NCBI GenBank assembly: GCA_023439305.1
Contig: JAEXOO010000013.1
Span: 1-27,150, forward strand
DNA: 27,150 bases
Direction: 5' to 3'
Origin: Pseudomonadota bacterium
Lineage (GTDB): Bacteria; Pseudomonadota; Gammaproteobacteria; Burkholderiales; Burkholderiaceae_B
This document shows, piece by piece, positions 25,302-27,150 of the stretch; within the stretch, counting starts at the first letter, position 1; the number at the start of each line of letters is the position of its first letter. The position numbers were made by a program, and so were the translations under genes. The notes beneath the pieces were generated by a model. That model was not told the origin of the DNA, ran no database searches, and was given only the letters and a program-made list of their open reading frames with translations.

Positions 25302-26696
25302 ATGTTGATTTCTGAAGGTGCCTGCGTGGAAAGCAAGACTGCTCAAACCGATTCGACTCTGGATTATCTGCGGGTTCCGCCCCATTCCATCGAGGCGGAG
25401 CAATCCGTGCTTGGCGGCCTGCTGCTGGATAATGCCGCCTTTGACCGGGTGGCCGATATCGTCACCGACGAAGACTTTTATCGCCATGATCACAAGCTGA
25501 TCTGGCAGCACATTACGCGCTTGATCGGGCTGGCCCGGCCGGCTGACGTAGTGACCGTATTCGAATCGCTGTCCGTGGCCGGCAAGCACGAAGAAGTGGG
25601 CGGCCTGGCCTATCTGAATGCGCTGGCCCACAATACGCCGTCGGCGGCCAATATCCGGCGCTACGCTGAAATCGTGCGCGAGCGCTCCATGCTGCGCAAG
25701 CTGGTTACCGTGGCGGACGATATTTCCTCGGCCGCTTTCAACCCTCAGGGCAAAGAAGCGCGCCAGATTCTGGACGAGGCGGAGTCCCGGGTCTTTCAGA
25801 TCGCTCAGGAAGGGTCACGCGGCTCGCAAGGTTTTCTGGAGATCCAGCCTTTGCTCAGCCAGGTCGTGGAGCGCATCGACGAGCTTTATCATCGCGAGGG
25901 CGACTCGGAAGTCACCGGCGTGCCCACAGGCTTTGCCGATCTGGACAAGATGACCTCGGGCCTGCAGGCAGGCGACCTGGTCATTGTTGCGGGCCGTCCT
26001 TCCATGGGTAAGACATCCTTCTCCATGAACATCGGCGAGCACGTGGCGATCGAGCAGGGTTTGCCGGTAGCTGTGTTTTCCATGGAAATGGGCGCCGTAC
26101 AACTTGCCATGCGTATGGTGGGCTCTGTAGGCATGCTGGATCAGCATCGCATGCGGACCGGCAAGCTGACGGCAGATGACTGGCCGCGTCTGACCCACGC
26201 CGTGCAGCAGGTGCAGGAAGCCCAGATCTACATCGACGAAACGCCTGGCCTGTCGTCAATGGAAGTGCGCGCGCGGGCGCGGCGTCTGGCGCGCCAGTGC
26301 GGTCAGCTCGGGCTGATCATCATCGACTACCTGCAACTGATGTCGTCCAGCGGTGGCGAGAACCGTGCCACGGAAATTTCGGAAATCAGTCGTTCGCTGA
26401 AAGGCTTGGCCAAGGAACTGAACTGCCCTCTGATCGCGCTGTCGCAGTTGAACCGAAGCCTGGAGCAGCGGCCCAACAAGCGGCCCGTCATGAGTGACCT
26501 GCGGGAGTCGGGCGCTATCGAACAGGATGCTGACTTAATCTTGTTTATTTACCGCGACGAGGTCTACAACCCGGACTCTCCAGATAAGGGTACGTCGGAA
26601 ATCATTATCGGCAAGCAGCGTAACGGTCCTATCGGCATGGTGCGCCTGGCCTTCGCCGGCGCCAGCACGCGCTTCCTGAACTACACGCCGGGCTAA
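25302..26696 (+). CDS. dnaB: Replicative DNA helicase DnaB
   Basis: DnaB is the hexameric 5'-3' helicase at the replication fork. The 464-residue protein has an N-terminal primase-binding domain (about 25-130, with PPHSIEAEQSVLGGLLLD) and a RecA-like domain. That domain carries Walker A GRPSMGKTS (231-239), a LIIIDYLQLM Walker B segment, and the DLRESGAIEQDADLILFIYRDE region. The start is uncertain: ATG 25302, or GTG 25326, which has a better-spaced AAGG and drops eight residues. rplI-dnaB neighbourhood is standard in proteobacteria. Confidence 0.97.
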   Translation: MLISEGACVESKTAQTDSTLDYLRVPPHSIEAEQSVLGGLLLDNAAFDRVADIVTDEDFYRHDHKLIWQHITRLIGLARPADVVTVFESLSVAGKHEEVGGLAYLNALAHNTPSAANIRRYAEIVRERSMLRKLVTVADDISSAAFNPQGKEARQILDEAESRVFQIAQEGSRGSQGFLEIQPLLSQVVERIDELYHREGDSEVTGVPTGFADLDKMTSGLQAGDLVIVAGRPSMGKTSFSMNIGEHVAIEQGLPVAVFSMEMGAVQLAMRMVGSVGMLDQHRMRTGKLTADDWPRLTHAVQQVQEAQIYIDETPGLSSMEVRARARRLARQCGQLGLIIIDYLQLMSSSGGENRATEISEISRSLKGLAKELNCPLIALSQLNRSLEQRPNKRPVMSDLRESGAIEQDADLILFIYRDEVYNPDSPDKGTSEIIIGKQRNGPIGMVRLAFAGASTRFLNYTPG

Positions 26697-26718
26697 GCGG
26701 GGATTCGGTGCGTCTATG

Positions 26719-26757
26719 AAAAAGCCAGTCAGCGTTGAATGCTGGCTGGCTTTTTTT
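26719..26757 (+). terminator. Terminator of dnaB
   Basis: A 15-bp stem (26719-26733 with 26741-26755, one T-G wobble) with a 7-nt loop is followed by a T run. It begins 23 nt after the dnaB stop. Confidence 0.9.
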
Positions 26758-27150
26758 GATTCTTCGCTGATTTTCGGGAGCTGTTGTTTATCAACGAGCA
26801 GGGCACGAGCTCTAGAAAGCGCCGTTCAAGTCTGGGGCTGGGCCGCCGTGGCTGACGGCTTGCCGGTGCTGCGCACCGGTGCCCTTGTCAAGCACGCGGG
26901 CCGGGCGCGCCCTTAACTCACGCGGTGGTTCGTGCCGAACCACAAGCGTCGCGCTCGAACAGCAGGCCGCTTGCCTCCCGGCCCGCGTACTTGCCGGCGG
27001 CAAACCGTCTGACCTGCCCCGTCGCCCCAGCCCCAGACTTGAACGGCTTGCACCGGCTAGACGGCGTATCAGCGGTCTTGAATGCATCGCTGCCATCTAC
27101 ACCTCTTCCTGATGGTTTATTGGATCATTCCAACGAAGAAACACACTGAG
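26758..27150. other. Region after dnaB with no convincing gene
   Basis: No reading frame here has both a credible start and a recognisable product. Apart from the palindromic element (26821-27047), I see only a short inverted repeat TTGGA-TCAT-TCCAA (27120-27133) near the window edge, which might belong to the regulatory region of a gene beyond the window. Confidence 0.6.
26821..27047. repeat. 227-bp imperfect palindromic element downstream of dnaB
   Basis: The outermost 22 bp on each side (26821-26842 and 27026-27047) are exact reverse complements. The centre is a perfect hairpin, GTGGTTCG (26925-26932), loop TGC, CGAACCAC (26936-26943), and both share the same dyad axis at 26934. Between them further blocks match in inverted order: 26889-26905 with 26977-26993 (16 of 17) and 26854-26865 with 26998-27009 (11 of 12), slightly offset by indels. 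The left arm also holds CCGGTGC-TGC-GCACCGG (26863-26879) and GGGCGCGCCC. It looks like two inverted copies of a roughly 110-bp repeat, or a large cruciform element. Family not recognised. Confidence 0.8.

Noticed and set aside
26821..27047. Integron attC site
   Set aside because: The palindrome lacks recognisable paired GTTRRRY and RYYYAAC core sites. Its perfectly matching outer arms are long, whereas attC arms are short and imperfect, and no integrase or cassette genes are visible.
26812..27096. A 94-codon minus-strand frame spanning the palindrome
   Set aside because: It has an acceptable AGGAAGAGG before the ATG, but its product is low-complexity Arg/Ala/Ser sequence read through an inverted repeat, with no family resemblance.

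Overview
This window is a stretch of a betaproteobacterial chromosome. By eye it is about 60% G+C. Gene order and protein sequences look like the Alcaligenaceae (Bordetella, Achromobacter, Alcaligenes and relatives); that placement is inference, since no 16S or database search was possible. Almost all genes are core housekeeping genes. Three things stand out: one broken accessory gene, one large palindromic element after dnaB, and a few unusual gene junctions.

Layout. Positions 1-7711 (+) are a transcription/translation operon: end of rimP, nusA, infB, rbfA, truB, typA, closed by a strong intrinsic terminator. Positions 7852-10157 (-) hold a polar amino-acid ABC uptake operon, with a HisJ-like binding protein and two permeases but no ATPase. 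A LOG-family gene (-) and polA (+) then diverge from start codons that overlap by two bases. polA converges on a Na/phosphate symporter gene (-) across a bidirectional terminator. Next is an Abi_2-family gene (+), broken by a frameshift inside a perfect 22-bp-arm hairpin, followed by convergent htpX (-). From 17377 rightward on + come a DMT transporter overlapping a 3-mercaptopyruvate sulfurtransferase, then xseB-ispA-dxs (with a promoter before dxs), folE2, and the S6-PriB-S18-L9 operon followed by dnaB. The last 450 bases carry no convincing gene but contain a 227-bp imperfect palindrome.

How the genes work together. The first operon covers ribosome maturation (RimP, RbfA), initiation (IF2), transcription elongation (NusA), tRNA modification (TruB) and a translational GTPase (BipA). 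The ispA-dxs pair supplies isoprenoid precursors through the MEP pathway and farnesyl diphosphate. The rpsF cluster joins ribosomal proteins with the primosome protein PriB and the replicative helicase DnaB. The most unusual observations are the hairpin-associated frameshift in the Abi_2 gene, a possible structured RNA just upstream of it, and the palindrome downstream of dnaB.
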